31,847 bases of DNA from JALYJG01 sp033763555 (GTDB lineage Bacteria > Pseudomonadota > Alphaproteobacteria > UBA9219), in NCBI GenBank assembly GCA_033763555.1, contig JANRKK010000025.1, forward strand, positions 1-31,847. The letters run 5' to 3'. Within the stretch, counting starts at the first letter, position 1; each line of letters starts with the position of its first letter. The notes below the pieces were generated by a model. It saw only the letters and a program-made list of their open reading frames with translations. It did not search any database and was not told the DNA's origin. Position numbers and translations under genes: made by a program. Of the stretch, positions 31,753-31,847 are shown in pieces.

Positions 31753-31847
31753 CTAGCCTTTCAGCCTGAACAGGAAGCCAACACCGTTGGTGTTGCCTGT
31801 GGCTGCGGTGCATAGGCCCGTGGCCTGATTAACGGTCAAACCGTTAA
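31753..31847 (-). CDS. 3' end of an unidentified gene, cut by the window edge
   Basis: A minus-strand frame open from the window edge ends at a TAG at 31753-31755; its last residues are NTNGVGFLFRLKG. The stop is 20 bases before a strong terminator of the same orientation, which supports a real gene end. The visible 31 residues include two ATG-type repeats (NQATGLCTAATGNTNG) and are Asn/Gly/Thr-rich. That is compatible with a surface or structural protein but insufficient to name one. Confidence 0.5.
   Translation of the reverse strand, partial: NGLTVNQATGLCTAATGNTNGVGFLFRLKG

Overview
This window looks like part of an alphaproteobacterial chromosome of moderately high GC. The evidence is a set of lineage-typical genes: a DUF3035/BamF-type outer-membrane lipoprotein, fliX divergent from flgI, an AddAB recombination nuclease of the alphaproteobacterial type, a tsaE-amgK-murU cluster, and paired M16 peptidases. 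I cannot fix the order; a Rhodospirillales- or Micavibrio-like free-swimming bacterium would fit, but that is inference. No rRNA, tRNA, CRISPR array, phage or classical insertion sequence was recognised.

Layout. 1-49 is the 5' end of a minus-strand gene. 129-1992 holds an LD-carboxypeptidase (S66) and a convergent alpha/beta hydrolase whose ends overlap. 2072-11307 is a long plus-strand run of housekeeping and envelope genes: ribF, ileS, lspA, a BamF-like lipoprotein, an active/inactive pair of M16 zinc peptidases, and pgi. Many junctions overlap by four bases, suggesting co-transcription. 11422-13906 holds two tandem paralogous pentapeptide-repeat proteins of unknown role. 13914-18644 is a minus-strand flagellar operon in transcription order flgI-flgJ(cheL)-flgN-fliK-flgD. 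It is headed by a convincing sigma-54 promoter and faces the flagellar regulator fliX across a 217-base regulatory region.

19302-22109 encodes tsaE (tRNA t6A modification), amgK and murU. AmgK and MurU are the kinase and uridylyltransferase of the peptidoglycan-recycling bypass to UDP-MurNAc. amgK and murU are separated by a low-GC cassette (20735-21363). It carries one orphan gene with its own promoter and is bounded by two inverted copies of a 27-base palindromic repeat, 24/27 identical. This is the clearest sign of horizontal acquisition in the window. 22100-28431 encodes AddB and AddA, the helicase-nuclease for double-strand-break repair. After it come a protein with a degenerate, probably non-catalytic EAL domain and a large multispanning protein with motifs resembling STT3/GT-C oligosaccharyltransferases. 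The window ends with a strong hairpin terminator and the 3' end of a minus-strand gene.

The items most worth following up are the repeat-bounded cassette, the twin two-module pentapeptide proteins, the altered flavokinase motif in RibF, the Gly/Tyr-rich insertion in the IleRS editing domain, the degenerate EAL protein, the GT-C protein, and the sigma-54 plus FlbD-like enhancer arrangement at fliX/flgI. No single multi-gene system here is clearly new.
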